Positions 33,070 to 46,535 of a stretch of DNA of 64,000 nt are shown here, in pieces. Below the pieces are notes generated by a model. The model did no database searches and was not told where the DNA came from. It saw nothing but the letters and a program-made list of their open reading frames with translations. The translations under genes and the position numbers were made by a program. How positions within the stretch are numbered: position 1 is the first letter of the stretch; every line of letters begins with the position of its first letter. Location: contig NC_083560.1 of assembly GCF_019925205.1 (NCBI RefSeq), positions 100,220,083 through 100,284,082 of the forward strand, in the 5' to 3' direction. The DNA comes from Metopolophium dirhodum. Lineage: Eukaryota > Arthropoda > Insecta > Hemiptera > Aphididae.

Positions 33070-33406
33070 TTCAAAACAATATTCAAATATAATGTGTTGT
33101 AAAATAAACAATTTAAAGTGGGTGCCAATAACTGCAATTGAGAAATTAATAACTGAATTGTAGTGCCAATAACTGTAGTTTTAGGACATTTTATACTAAA
33201 GTATTAAAAACAAATTAATATATGAGATGAATTTAAAGATTTCGATTTCGGTTTTGGATATCGGTATTTATTTTTACTATTTCGTTTTTAGTTTCAAAAA
33301 TCGGTATAATAGTTTTCAATTTTGTTTACAGTTTCGATATCGATTAAGGTTTTTAACGGTTTTAACCGGCATTGAAAATCGGCATTCAATATCGGTTTCA
33401 AGCCCT
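33070..33406 (-). repeat. Low-complexity ATCGGTTT-rich segment with a hAT-like end
   Basis: Degenerate words TTTCGGTTT, ATATCGGT and AAAATCGGCATT repeat across about 200 bp. The right edge (minus strand, from 33,406) reads CAGGGCTTGAAACCG, a terminal motif style of hAT elements and MITEs. No matching left end was found. Confidence 0.4.
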
Positions 33407-34020
33407 GTTATAAACGATTATAATATAAATATCGATTGTAACCAATTATAATTTATTAGCTAATAATCGATACTAATAAATATAATATATACTAACCGAG
33501 CAGCCCTAATTATAATATTATATTATACATTTATTTCAATACAACTAATTAAAAAAAAGTTTTACCTTTCCTCTCGCATTTTATTTTACCGGCGAAACAC
33601 CATCATAAGTTGTTGAGCAGGAAGGCTAATCACTCATTATTATAATTTCAATTTCAACATTTAAAATTACACAAATTACTGTTAAAATTATTCTAAATAA
33701 ATTGCTTATACGGCGGAGAAACTAACACTAGGCACGCTACGTATAAACAGACACCGTTTACTACTCACCACGACCGCCGGCGACCAACAGCGACGACCGT
33801 CCTAGTGAGGAGGTTGTAATAGTGAGGTGCGGCGTGGGGATGCCCAAGAATGACCGATTTTGGTCGAGACACGGTCCCATTCTTTCGTGGGACAGACTAT
33901 AGGTTGTTTATTACATCTTATTATATTTAAAGAACTGTAGAAATGCTGCACATACATTGTACATCATACATTTAATATTTATTACAACAGTCAACAACAA
34001 ATAAAATATTATATTAGCTA
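33407..34020. other. Unassigned, with a GC-richer patch
   Basis: A GC-richer patch at about 33,710-33,900 has no ORF. It may be a subterminal part of the hAT remnant that follows or an old regulatory segment; nothing in it is diagnostic. Confidence 0.3.
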
Positions 34021-34024
34021 TAAT

Positions 34025-35060
34025 TTAGAATTATGTGAAAGAAATATTAACCACTTAGCTGTTACAACGGCCAGACAATTTCTTTTTGAAGTTATTATGT
34101 TCCCAGCAGTAGAAAAAGCTCTTTCAGACGGAGTAGATGTTGACGGTATACACAAATATTTTTTGGCAAGTTTTGAAATTATTTACCATTTTCTGCCAAC
34201 CATGTCAATGGCATTTTTGTTGATACAATTTTCTTTTAAATATTTGCAAAGCTCATTTTGTTGATTGATAATCTTCACCATTGTCATTTTCGGGAAATAA
34301 AATATCTAAAGCGGATACCGTGCAGTTTAGCTGATTGATAGAATAATTAACTGAAGAATTTTCAACATTTAATTGATGTATAATAAAATATTTTAATGTA
34401 CCTAATTAAAACATCACTATCATCATCAAAAACATTTTTATAACGTTGGTCTAAAAGTGAAGCAATACTTAAAAGAAATATAGAATCATTGTGTACCTTT
34501 TGACTAAAATATCTTGCTTTTAACTCTTGTGACAATGATTTCTTTTAATATTTTAATTTCATTTAGGTCAGATTCGTTAGGAATCAAATAGTTTCGAGCA
34601 ATGTTTTTTAAAATAAGATGTACAGTTGATATTTCCTTAGTTGTTGCAGATGATAAGACTTTAGTAACAAGATCGAAAGTTTTGAGCACTTTTACCAACT
34701 GCTCTAATGCTCCCATTTACTTCCGCCGAGTTCCAGTAATATTGCATTTCTTTTAGTTGTGGAATTATGATCATTTAAAACTATGCTTATACTTAAATAA
34801 GTAAATAAGAGACTCAATAAGTCGTCCAACCATTATATAAACCGAGTTCCATCTGGTTTGAACAGACTGAATTAATTTTTTTTCTAATATTTTTAACTCT
34901 TTCTATGTTACTTGGAGTGCTTTGATTGCTACTGTTGAGTGTTCAAAATGCGAAACAATTAAAAAGCAATAATTAGTATTTGTTTAATTTTATTTTCTTC
35001 TAAGCCTTTGTTGACACATAACTGTAATGAATGAGTGAAACATGTCCTACTTTAAATACT
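34025..35060 (-). pseudogene. BED/Ac-type hAT transposase remnant
   Basis: Three typical blocks appear in minus-strand order: RTCFTHSLQLCVNKGLEENK (about 35,050-34,985), the line MGALEQLVKVLKTFDLVTKVLSSATTKEIS (34,716 onward), and the dimerisation domain STPSERAFSTAGNIITSKRN at about 34,140-34,080. Stops and frameshifts separate them. This hAT subgroup differs from both the 10.3-12.1 kb gene and the TTF-type gene. Confidence 0.72.
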
Positions 35061-35279
35061 TAGCCGTTACAACATCATTAAGGTAATTTCTGTGCTCCTA
35101 AATGTCTAATATATCTTCTGTTTTAATTATTTCAGTTCCTGCAGCACATAACAAACCTAAAATTTCAGATAGCTCATCTTTTTTTTTTTGGTGGAGCGCT
35201 TGATATTCTTAGAATACTTGTACTGTCAAATTCTAAAGCGTTGGCAGTCGATGGACATTTAACTTGCATTGATTATTGT

Positions 35280-36689
35280 GCTCCGTGCCGCTCCTACTTT
35301 TACTATCGCGGTTAGCGACAACGACTTTTAACTGGATGAGGATATGTAAGTCGATTTAACTTTCTATGCTACGATTCAGCTGTATTAGTTCTTTTTGGAA
35401 GTTCTATCTTAACGCGATTGGTAACTGACCAAATATCTGGTGAAAATAATGGAGGATTTCGTGATGGCACATTGTTAGGCCTACCCCTTGTTCTCATACC
35501 GATTTTTCCAAGTACGTAAGTTTCTTCAAAATATGTTATTAAACTTTTTTTTTCATTATTATTATTGAAGAGACCATGCTTCTTGAATCTAAAATAAAAA
35601 TAATTATAAAAATAATACAACTAAAATATTTATTTTAACTATCTTATGACTAATATCGTACCATGTCAATCGGCAAAAATGCCATTGCGGGGATGTGTCT
35701 AGCTAAAAGATTAAAATCTGCATCTCTTGAATACTAAAAGATAAACCAACATTTTGTATTTTTCTATAAATATTTTGACAGAAATGAAAGAAACATGTTG
35801 AGTGCATAGTTAACGGATAAACTTCATTGATTGCGTTTATTGCGGCTATTTCTAAATCTGTAATAATTTCAAGATCCAAGTTTTTCGTTATATCAATGTC
35901 ATTTTCATTGCAATATTAATTAATTAGGTTGAACATTTCACTGTATATTGATTTTTTCCGACTAGAAGACAATAAACTAATGGAACGTATATTACTTCAC
36001 TACCACGTTTCATAGATGCATGTATACAATAAAGCTGTTGAAAAATATTTGGGCAAGATTTAAATGTTCCGTCAGCTTGCCAACATTCAGATTCTTGGAG
36101 ATATTTACAATTTTCTTTTGTTGTAAACAATAAAACAGATTTGGTTTTTTTACTAAAAAATATTCTCTAGATAATGTTGTACATAATGACTGTGGAGAAT
36201 CTATTGATTAAATTGTTTTGGGTTCATTTTGATTTAGGTTAATACGATGTTGACGTTTGTCAATTTGTTTTGCTGATTCTTTGGCAATATGCGATGAAAT
36301 AGTTTTTGTAGTACCTGAAATATCTGCATGGAATATTTGAATTGGTTTTTCAACATTTGATGTTAATGCTTGCTGTTTAATATTTTCTTTATTTTTTATT
36401 TTTGCTTCAATAGATATTGGGTCCGCTGCGTGAGAGTGTTGATCTTCTGAAAATGTAGAAAACTCGTCGATTTTGTATTCCCCGTTCGATGTTTCAACCT
36501 TTCAACAGTACAAATTTTTACTCCACATTTAGTTAAACATGTCCAGTTGTCAAAAACGTTTTGGTCATCACGTTTTCTTTTAAAATTTTTATTTAATTTG
36601 TATAAAAATTTATTTACACTTAATACTTTACCTCCGTGTATACTTTTTATAACTTCTATAGAACACATTTTATTCAAATAAAAAGACAA
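35280..36689 (-). pseudogene. MULE (FLYWCH-type) transposase remnant 2
   Basis: Starting at 36,689, a FLYWCH-like domain (EVIKSIHGGKVLSVNKFLYKLN...WTCLTKCGVKICTVE) is followed, after a frame break, by a His-rich segment, then the catalytic block WQADGTFKSCPNIFQQLYCI at about 36,080-36,020. A C-terminal block (YFEETYVLGKIG...PPLFSPDIWSVTNRVKIELPKRTN) lies at 35,620-35,369. Most of the domain order of a full MULE transposase is kept, but at least three frame breaks and the loss of the second catalytic region make it inactive. Confidence 0.78.
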
Positions 36690-37980
36690 ATTACATAAAA
36701 CGTATTAAATTCGCAATAATCTAAGCTTCAATACAGACTACAATCACGTTTTGTTGTATACTAGACCACACCACAATATAGTCATTACTAATAAGCTATA
36801 AGCAATGTTATCTACTATCTATTATCTTTATTACTTTTATTGAACAATATTAATCAGGAATGTTGTAAAAATGTACGTTTTAAAATAAAATAATAATATT
36901 TCGTTCATACAACTTCTCGAACAAATAATGTTTCGATCACATTAATATTCGAACAAATAACTTTTTTAACACTTGTTATTCGAAAACATGACCTCCGAAC
37001 ACATGACATTCGAAGACATGTACCCCACCCATACAAATATGTCTAAGTAGATTAGGCGCAATGGTGCAATATACAGCCCTTATCTTATGTCATTGTACGC
37101 GGGATTTTTTTAACGTTTATGGATCGATGACAAAGAATTTCATTAAAACAAAAAAAGACGTGTTTCTTTATTTTTAACAGGCAATTTTTTTATAACAATT
37201 TCAAAATTTTCAAACACGCAGGTGTACCAATAGCAAAATTAATTTTATTTTTTCAAATGGTAACTATTATATTTAATGGATTCCGGTAAAGCTTTTTTTT
37301 CTGAAAATGTTAGTGGTCAAATCATCAATTTTGGTTCGCTAGTTTATTAACTATGGTCCTCTAAAGTTTAGTAAAATATGCATTAATACTTTTAATTGAA
37401 ATAATTGGTATAGGTTTAATTTACAAGAGCTAAATAATTTTTTCATATAACTACCTTTTTATACACTTAAGTAGTTTAATACGGTAATCTAATGACACTC
37501 TCAAAAAAAAAAACATAAACAAAATTGTTGGCAAACATAGTTTATTATTTTTATTTTAACATACAATCATCAAAATCAGTATTATTATTTTAATTTGTTA
37601 TTGTCGTAGCTAATCGTAATTAATTACTTCACAGTTACTTTTCTTACAATATCATACATTTTGATTCTTTATTAGGTGGCCAAAGTAATAATAATATTGG
37701 GAAATGGTATTCGATTATTGACATTGATGTCTTATGTATGTATGGGGGCGTTAAAAAAAATATGTAATGAAAAAAGTGCAATGTTTTGTGGTGCTCTTCT
37801 CGTAGTGGTATAAACTTGTAATTTGAACCATATAGGTTCCCTATATTGGTAGGTATCACATGCAAAGTATGAACTTAGGAGTTGGGAACGACTCGTCGCA
37901 AACATTTCGCACCGATTACGTGACTTGGAAAGCCTTTGGACTTTGTAGATTCGGCGGGAATTAAGCCACGTTCGAACAAT
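36690..37980. other. Unassigned, with a TTCGAA-rich tract
   Basis: At about 36,895-37,025 a degenerate word (TTCGAACAnATnA) recurs about seven times with 15-25 bp spacing. The rest is AT-rich and non-coding, and the small ORF at 37,644-37,865 is a shadow. Confidence 0.4.
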
Positions 37981-37984
37981 TATA

Positions 37985-39150
37985 ATAGATTTGTATGCAG
38001 CTTCAAACTGTGCAACAATGGGGTTATTATTGAAACCTTCCTTAGCTCTAATGGCTTCAAATAGCAGTTCCAAATGGTCTTGATTAAATTTATAGGTAAG
38101 TAAAAATTGCAATAGTTTGGTTTCTATTGACGATTGAAAGTGATAGATGTAACGGGGACGCTGTGTATCATTTATATGTTATTTTACTAGTTCCCTGTAA
38201 TAGATCCATCCCCCGCCCGCCTGCTAATTGATAAGCTTTCAATCGCCAATAAGCTCACTGTAAAGATTTTTAATAATTTTTAAACATGTTATTAATCCTA
38301 AAAATCAAGTCCTGCGTTCTGATTGTAACACTGATATTTTTCCGTATTTAGGGTTTTTCAAGACATAGGATGCCATTTAGATAATCTAGTCTATACTCGT
38401 CAATGAATATATTCAAGTTCAAAAAATTATCAGACAGTGGTTTGTTGAAAGGACTCTTACTCTAAAAATTTCTCGAATTTAATAAATCAAATATATTATT
38501 AATTCTTCGACAAAATTCAATGGTAGCTTCAGCATTTTCAAAAAGTTTGTTCTTTAGGTCTTTAAACATAATTCCAATTCATCAGCCTCGCTGTTGCTGA
38601 AAACCTGTGTTACTAAACGTACCTTCATTTTTCTGATGATAATGTGTATGTCTTGTTCTAATTTTTGTAGCAGCATGTAGGCCAGTCAAATTTTGCAAAT
38701 CGACCAAATCTTTAAAATATATCCTTTAATTGGTTTATTATTTTTATCAAACAATAATCCCCAATCACCTAAGCAATTCCTTATTTATTTCACCATATGG
38801 CTCGGGTCAAGAACTATATGTACATTATCTTTTGTTAATGGATGTTAAAAATTTGGCTTTAAATTAGCGTAATTTAGATTAGCACCAAGCAAAGACGCCA
38901 TCGACATATTATTAGCCGCCCCATCAAAAGTTATTATTTTTATTATAATACCAGTTTAATGTAGTTGATGAAGACAAGATTTTATAAGTTGGATTTTTCT
39001 TCTACAGATATTCCATTGACTAAGTAATATCGATGGCTTAAAAGCCAAATATAATATGTCCATTTTTTCCAAAATTGGTTTTATATGTGTAATCAAGAAA
39101 ACTTTATGCTCTTTACGATTCTGCCAAATATCAAGTGTCCACAATTATTA
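37985..39150 (-). pseudogene. P-element (THAP9-like) transposase remnant
   Basis: On the minus strand, TFDGAANNMSMASLLGANL at about 38,930-38,860 is followed by HIVLDPSHMVK, the nucleotide-binding and catalytic core signature of P-element transposases, with stops between and after. The C-terminal block LLTYKFNQDHLELLFEAIRA plus GFNNNPIVAQFEAAY lies at 38,112-37,985. Between them are further decayed pieces. No THAP domain was found upstream on this strand, and the THAP ORF at 29 kb is 9 kb away on the other strand. Confidence 0.78.
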
Positions 39151-40460
39151 GAAGTGCGTTATTTTTACATAATAATATTTGGCATTTTACGAGTTGATCA
39201 TATTTTTGAATGCACAAAAACAATAAGTCCAAAAAAAAAGTGACATAAAATTATTTTAAGTAGATATATTATTATATAGGTAGGTACAACTATTTTTTTA
39301 TGATTTTTGATCAACCAACCATTATAGGCGGACAGAGGCATCATTTTAAGGGGTATTGAATAGGCAAATATTTCGAAATATCAACTTTGAGACAATTTCT
39401 TTTATAAGTAATTAACCAATAATATTTGTATATTCTTTCCCCCTAACGTCTAGCATTGCTACCCAATGATGCATATTCAGATATGAATAAGGTGGACAAG
39501 GTGTATATTTTTAATTTAGTTTCCAATGATTTTCATTATTGCGTTAAATAAGTTATATAATACTCCGTAATACCAATTTTTGAACCTGTTAACGGATTTA
39601 GATTTATTACTACTTTTCCAAGGTTGTAAATTATGAGTTGTCAACATATTATACAGCTTTTGCTGGCCTGATTAATCACGATTAAAATCCTAGTACCTAC
39701 CTATACCTAGCTGATAAGTGATAACCTAAGTACACTATAATATAATTGTTATAAAAATAATAATTATAATATCATTCATAAAATATAATACATTAGATAA
39801 AATCAATATAAAATGTAAATACGTAGATTATAATAACTAGTATACGTATACGTTTTTATACCATACTAATTTTCGTAAAATATATGAGTATATGAAGTAG
39901 TAACTTGATTTGGACATTGGGTCACATCATTTTCACCTAAAACAATATATACATGTTATTATTATGGGTACTGAAAAACTCAACTGAAAAAACTAATGTT
40001 ACTAATGATATTGTAAACAGATACGTAGGTGCATACCTTAGTACTTAGGGTTAGTTATTAATACGATTATAATTGTAATTTTTTATTTAAAATAAAAAGT
40101 AAATATTTTTTTACAATATTTTTTTAATGTATTATTTTCAAACTATAATTTGTTTATAGGTACATTTAAATATATAATATTATTCTTATTTTATCGTTAT
40201 CATATTTTATTGTTTTTTTTTTGTTTGTTTGCCGATTTTTTTATGTATTGCAGCTGCATGGGCGTTGGTCGATGAAAATCGTTCAATTTTGTTTAGAACT
40301 AAAAACCGTGCATCACTTCTTGACTTTTTGATATATAGCTAGCATCAATTTTGTGTGTTACTGCGTAGATATTATTATAACCTATAACAACCAACTCATA
40401 ATATTTGAAAACATACAAAAATACATTATAAATTAAGAATATTATAATTATAATTATTTA
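39151..40460. other. AT-rich non-coding stretch
   Basis: No ORF above background and no named family. Confidence 0.35.
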
Positions 40461-40469
40461 TGCAATAGA

Positions 40470-41075
40470 TATAATATTCATATCCAACATAAGAAATTTT
40501 AATTGAAGATTCCCCACAAATTTTTCTAACTTAAACAAACAAAAAAGTTCACAGGAAAGTCACATTATTTTTTTACGAAAGTTTGAATTTAAAATGTTAA
40601 CAATATTGGATTTTTATCGGTTAATTAACGAATTCCCATTAATTGATTTTTGATATTTTGCTGTATTACCAAAACGAATAATTGTAGTTATTAAATATTC
40701 ACCAAATATTTATACTAGCATTTTCCATACATGGCAACATTTTCAAACTATTTGAGCTATTTATAGTCAGGAGAAATTTTTCAAATTTTATAAATTATTT
40801 TTCAGTTAGAAATTCATAAAAGTTTTTATTTTTATAGCTATAACATTGGACATTTTAATAGAAGATTCCCAACTAGTTTTTCTATCTCTATCAAAATAAA
40901 AAACCCACCGGATAGTTATAATTTTTATAAACATGAGATATTTTCAATTTTTATTAATTTTTTTTAAATATTAAATTTGATAGTTAATACAAGTATGCCA
41001 GGTTGACACAACGTCTACGCTCAGAATCGTTTTTCGTAAACAATGATTAATCATTGAATTCAAATATAATACATG
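40470..41075 (-). repeat. Dispersed GATTCTGAGCG family, copy 2
   Basis: The minus strand from 41,075 reads TTCAATGATTAATCATTG, then TTTACGAAAAACGATTCTGA, GCGTAGACG, the same edge as the copies at 22.8 and 46.45 kb. The interior to about 40,480 has AT-rich text with phrases shared with the 60.4-61.5 kb copy (AAGATTCCCCAC, TTTTCTAACTTAAAC). Confidence 0.55.
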
Positions 41076-41505
41076 CATTACAACGACATGCTCGACAACT
41101 TGTGTACAGAACAGCGTTACCAACTTGTCCACCTATTTTTTTTATATATATGCAAAACAAACTACAGAAACGTGTGTGTGGTGACGGTTTTTTTTCGTAC
41201 CCTTTATAAAAAAGTTTCACTTCATTCGCGCGTACTAGCAAAACGCACTTTTTTTATAAATTACTTTGGGACATAGGTAGTAGCTAGTCGTGTACTGTTT
41301 GTGTGCGTACTGCGCCGTATTCATGTTAAAAAGTGACTGTCGTCAGTTTGAATATTATAATAATTGTTAATGTCTATACTTACAAGTTATAAGTTATAAC
41401 ACCTTATATATGGCAGTAATAGATATTAAAACATGAAAGTATAAACGTGGTGAACATAATATTATGTTAGTTTGAAAATTTTAAATTTTCGTTTGCAAAC
41501 ACAAA

Positions 41506-42270
41506 TTGATGGAACAGCGAGGTGAAAGTGCGTATGTCAATCATACAGTATTAAATTATACACATAACAAATTATTCACATATTATGTGAACGAAAAAAT
41601 TACACATAACCATAATCCATATGAAACGAAAATTATTGATCAACAAATTATTAATACACATTGTAAAAGGAAGGCCTCTTATGATATCTTTACTCGACAA
41701 AAAAATAATGTTCAGGATGTAACGAAACTGACATATTTTGTCTTAAAGTGTTTAAGGAAAAATTTATATACACATCGTGGAAAAACACTCAAGGTGCAAA
41801 TCCAACTACTATATATTAATTTGAGATACCAATACATTATACATAATGCTATAATAGAAGGATAGCCCAATTCAAAATTATTGGCTGTATATTTCATCTT
41901 ACACAGTCTTGGTTTCATCAAATTCAAAGTTTATGATTGGGCAATGAATATAAAAACGATTCTTCTGATATGCTATTGGATAAAATATACTTTTGGACTA
42001 CTATTTTTTAACCCGGGAAAATATAGAAGATTTTTTTTTTAGGGAGACTTAATGTCGATTTGTCCAAATGATATAAGATTAAAAGCATGCTGTAACTATT
42101 TAACAGACACTTACATTAGTGAAGAAAGCATTTTACCTTACCTAACTTAACCTGTTTGGGCATCAGGATCTTCTGATTTAACAAGAACGACCAATGTGTG
42201 CAAGTCTTTTCATTTCAACCAAAGTTGACAAAGACTCCCCTCCAATAATGTATTGGGTAAGTAATATAAA
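41506..42270 (+). pseudogene. MULE transposase remnant 3, internally deleted
   Basis: The ORF 41,506-41,865 carries LFTYYVNEKITHNHNPYE and CKRKASYDIF, the FLYWCH-distal region of aphid-type MULEs. Directly after it comes GCIFHLTQSWFHQIQSL (about 41,880-41,930), which normally lies beyond the DDE core, then CCNYLTDTYISEESILPY and SSDLTRTTNVCKSFHFNQ, the C-terminal part. The catalytic segment between is missing, so this is a deletion derivative, also broken by stops. Confidence 0.68.
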
Positions 42271-45200
42271 TGAAATCCAAACATAAAATTGCAATGTTGA
42301 GATCCTAAAATGTCCATGAGATTTAAAAGTTCGTTACAAACCCACCGATACAAAAACTCTATCAATATCACAATATATCAAAGAGGTGAAATTACTCGTA
42401 TGGAATTGATTAAACTCGTGTGCTACAATTATAAAAAAAAAAAATGTAATATATTATTATACTAAATTTTTTGTAAAAAAAATTACTAATAAATGCTCTA
42501 CTACTTTATATTATATAAATTAATTATTATTATAACTTATTTCATATATTATAAGATTACCGAAAAATGTATAGTTTAATCTATTGCTTACAAATTTGTA
42601 TTTTTATCCATGAGTAAAACCAGAAATGAATGCCTAAGGAGCGTTATTCTGGTGCGTAGCAAGTTTTAAGGAGTAATATTTAGGCAACTCATATGCCATA
42701 TATGTACACATTTGGGCTGGATCAAGGTGAAAGTAGTAAATTAATATTATTAGTGTGTGTAATCCGTAATCGTTTTGAACTCTTAGCTCTTGCACACGCA
42801 CGCACATTTAATACGTCGCTGAAAATGAAAAATATTTTTATTTGCTTAATTATAAAAACTACTAAAAGCCAAAAGCGGTAGTAAATTGAACATATTTCCT
42901 CAACTTCGATTGTAATTTTGAAAAAATAGTTGAATTCATAAGTTTATGCTATTATTTAGGAATAACTATTTTAATTCAAAATCTGATGTGTCCAAGATAA
43001 ATACAAAATAATTGTGATAATTATTTTATGGAATTAAATAGATGGATAAAAATAATATCTCAATTTTAAGGTTCTTTAAAATTGAAAATTGAAAATCAAT
43101 TCCCTAAATAGTCTAGATATTTTGTCAAAGAATTCATACATAGGTAAATTAAACAATTAAATCGTACATATTTGTAATTTACTACCACTTATTGGTCTAA
43201 AATGGATAGAAAAAATACGCTTACGGCGATTCACTTAACTTTATAAAATAGACCTGTAAATGTACTTAAATTTTTAAATTAAGACGTAGTTATCTATATA
43301 GGTACTAACTGACAGTAATTTTTGCATTATACGAATAAGTTTTTTACTTAATAAATTTCAATGGATATTTTATATTTATAATTATATCTTCATAACATTA
43401 ATTTCTGGTTGCAATTGGTTTTAAATCTTTTATAGTTGTTATTTGATACCTAAATAAACATTTGTTTGTTTAATCTTAATAGATGACTCAAATGTTAAAA
43501 TGTCAATATAGTTGATTGCAAACCTGTTATATCTGAACTTATGATATAATTTTTTTTTTATATATATATTAGTAGGTTAAGTAAAACAGTTGCAATTCCA
43601 GTGATGCAAGTAGTTTTTTTTTTCTACTTATATTGGTTCTGAAATCTGTATATTATATATTGACCTAATTAATATTTTAGTATGGCGTACCTAAAAAGAA
43701 ATTGAAATGACGCCCAATGATTAATATTATATACTTGAATATAATGTCTTTGTCTTTATTCTTCAACTAAGTCTTTAAATCTACGTATGAGTAAGAGGGT
43801 TATAGCCTAGAGTCGTGTCTATAACCCACATAGTACAAAGCCCTCCACAATTCCTTATACGCTAAATCGTTCTAGACAACGCTTTTATACTTACAATTTT
43901 TTTTTTTAATGATCGATATTGGAAACTGGGTGTAGTTAATGTGCACCAAAATTGACCCTAAATATATACAACATTTGTAATTCACACCAAAATTCTAATC
44001 GGTTATTCTTTTGATAGTACATATAGTACTTACGTAGAAGTTTTGATGGTATTGCATAATATTTTGGGATATGAGAAGCTAAAAACACAGAATATTTCGT
44101 TTATAGATTCCGAGTAGTTATTTCACAGTAACTAATTTAAGTATTACTCTTCAAAAATAAAAAAAAAACATTAAAATACTTAATCTTTTGATAACATAAT
44201 ATAGCATACAAAACATACATTAAATTTAGGACAATATAATAATTGTATTTGTGTTGTAAAAAAATTGTTGCCTGAGCCCTGTATACCTAATAAATGTATT
44301 GTACTTAAGAAATATTACAATATTAGATAGAATTGAATAATTCAAGATTGTAAAAATTATTATTACCTTGACGAAGGTATGTTTTTGAGGATATTCTAGT
44401 TGTTGAACTATCTTTGGGAGCATTTTGGTGTAGACAGTGTAGTGTATAGTTTCTTCTTGGTTTACGCGTTACTTTCTGTACAGAACTGGTTAATTATAGA
44501 TGATGAAGCACCACAATTAATTGGTACAAGGGCAACTGATGGAGTACCTACTACTTCTTTATAAGGCAATATGTTAAAATTTAAACCTGCATATTAATTA
44601 ATAATAAAATTGAAGTAACCTAATAAATATGCTAAGTATATAGTTAGTTTTAGATACAAAACTTTAAAAAATATTCGATAACCGAATACATCGATACTCA
44701 TTCAACTACCTAGGGTGATGCAAATTACAAACTCCTGGTGAGTTTGTTCTTTTACATTGGGTTTATGTCGTATGGTCACATATAATACACCCTTCTCACA
44801 TTTTGGTGCAAATTGATTACACCCATTTCTCTATTTACGGGATAAATTGACAATTTTATTGTGGGCACTCAACTAACAATAGTGATGAAAACTAGTGCCT
44901 CCAGAACGTCATGCAGTAATATATGTATAGATTATAGGTACGCATATTTTGTATAGTATTCAAACCTACCTAGTACTTATACGTAAGGCGTAAGCAATCG
45001 TTGTTTCACCGGTAAATATTATTTCGTATTTTAAACTCAACATCCACGCATCATATTATACACTCACATGGCCGGCGGCGTACACGTAGTTAGGTATCCA
45101 CCCATTTATAGGCATAATGTATAAACATCAATATTATAAAATATATATATTAATATATTGTTATAATATTATACGCGTGGAGGATGGACGTTATAACGAG

Positions 45201-45600
45201 ATATAACTCTGTGGTGGTCCTGGTAATGTCAAAGTGTAGATATGGAATTGTATTTTCAGTATAGCTTCAAACGATATGATCCAGCCACCTGGTGGATTTC
45301 AAAAGGTGGTATATTTAAAATGTCTGCTTTATAAACTGTAAGATAGTGACATTTCACTGATATCGATACATTTATAAACTTCTGGATTAAAATAATGTAA
45401 ATTGTTGCAAAGCAGATGAGTTTCAGCCATCCACAAAAAATTATAAAAAGTAATGTATAATAATAGTTTAGTAATATTTAATTTAATTTATTTATGAGTA
45501 CTTCATAATTAAATGTATTCATTTTTAAGTATTCTTAATAAAAGATATACATAGTATACAATATATGAATATTATATATTATATTATTATACACGTCGAG
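42271..45600. other. Long AT-rich non-coding stretch
   Basis: No coding exon, terminal repeat or recognised family was seen over 3.3 kb. A small inverted repeat (GGGTTATAG...CTATAACCC) lies near 43,798-43,830. ORFs at 42,693-42,881 and 44,226-44,423 look random. Confidence 0.35.
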
Positions 45601-45639
45601 GACGGATGTTTGTTACGAAATAATATCGCTTAGGAGGGG

Positions 45640-46050
45640 CTCCTGTGTGTTAAATATATATATATACATACACACCGCGCTGTCAGGTAGTTCATTATTA
45701 TTATTTTGGATGTGACAACAATCAGTTGCCACTCGTTTATTGTATGTGCGTGCGCGATCGTGTGTGTGTGTGCGTTAGGGTTAGCAGAAGAGAGGTGTCC
45801 CGACGAAATTGAAATTCGACACCAAAGCAGAGGAAAAAAAATAGTAATAATGATAATACACAAACGCACACACGTTTTTCGCACTGTTCAACGTAAGGGA
45901 CGAATGCCCGTCTGTCTGTCTGTCTGTCTGTCCATTGTTCGTCAAACCAACGATTGTGTGAGATCGTTCCAATATAATATGTACATGACGTATATACATA
46001 CGAATACACGCATATAAATGTTGTTACATCGACGAGCGGGGCTCGACTGA
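45640..46050. other. GC-richer, simple-repeat-rich patch
   Basis: Contains GT-rich and (CTGT)n microsatellites (the latter at about 45,909-45,932), with overlapping ORFs on both strands created by the repeats. It resembles the 5' flank or first exon of a conventional gene, but no splice-supported coding exon can be shown. Confidence 0.3.
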
Positions 46051-46052
46051 GG

Positions 46053-46054
<2 letters not shown>

Positions 46055-46085
<31 letters not shown>
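46055..46085. repeat. (GA)n microsatellite
   Basis: About 31 bp of GA repeats at the right edge of the GC-richer patch. Confidence 0.9.
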
Positions 46086-46088
<3 letters not shown>

Positions 46089-46394
46089 GTAAGAGAACTT
46101 TATTATTATTGTTTATTATTATTCAAGTCCCGGTGAATTAAAATAGAAACCAATATATAGACTCGGGCACACGTAACTGCAGGACGAAATTAAAAAAAAA
46201 ACATTATGTATCGTATTAAGATGGCACCAAGAATGTACGTACCGCATTGTATTATACGCGGGATTTGGTTAAGTGCGTGAAAAGGCTGCATATTTTTTTA
46301 CTCTCGTGGTATTAAGTACCTATAGTTAAAATAAGGTATATAAAATCTGGTTTAGTATAATTTATATAATATTTTTAGAAAACCGAGGAACTCG

Positions 46395-46535
46395 CTCTGC
46401 AGTATAGTATGGATTTCAAATGTACTTCGCCGTTCAGTAGGTCACTGTAGTAATGGATGTGCTAAATTTGAATCCAAGATAAATCATTGTATATGAAAAA
46501 CAATTCTGAGTGGAGACGGCGTGTTAAGGTATATA
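46395..46535 (+). repeat. Dispersed GATTCTGAGCG family, copy 3 (edge only)
   Basis: CGCTCTGCAGTATAGTATGG, GTCACTGTAGTAATGGATG, AATCATTGTATATGAAAAAC and AATTCTGAGTGGAGACG match in order the left edge of the copy at 60.35 kb and the edges at 22.8 and 41.0 kb. Only the edge is present. Confidence 0.6.

Noticed and set aside
45706..46017. Overlapping ORFs on both strands (72-103 codons)
   Set aside because: Created by GT/CTGT microsatellites; all frames are open because of the repeats.
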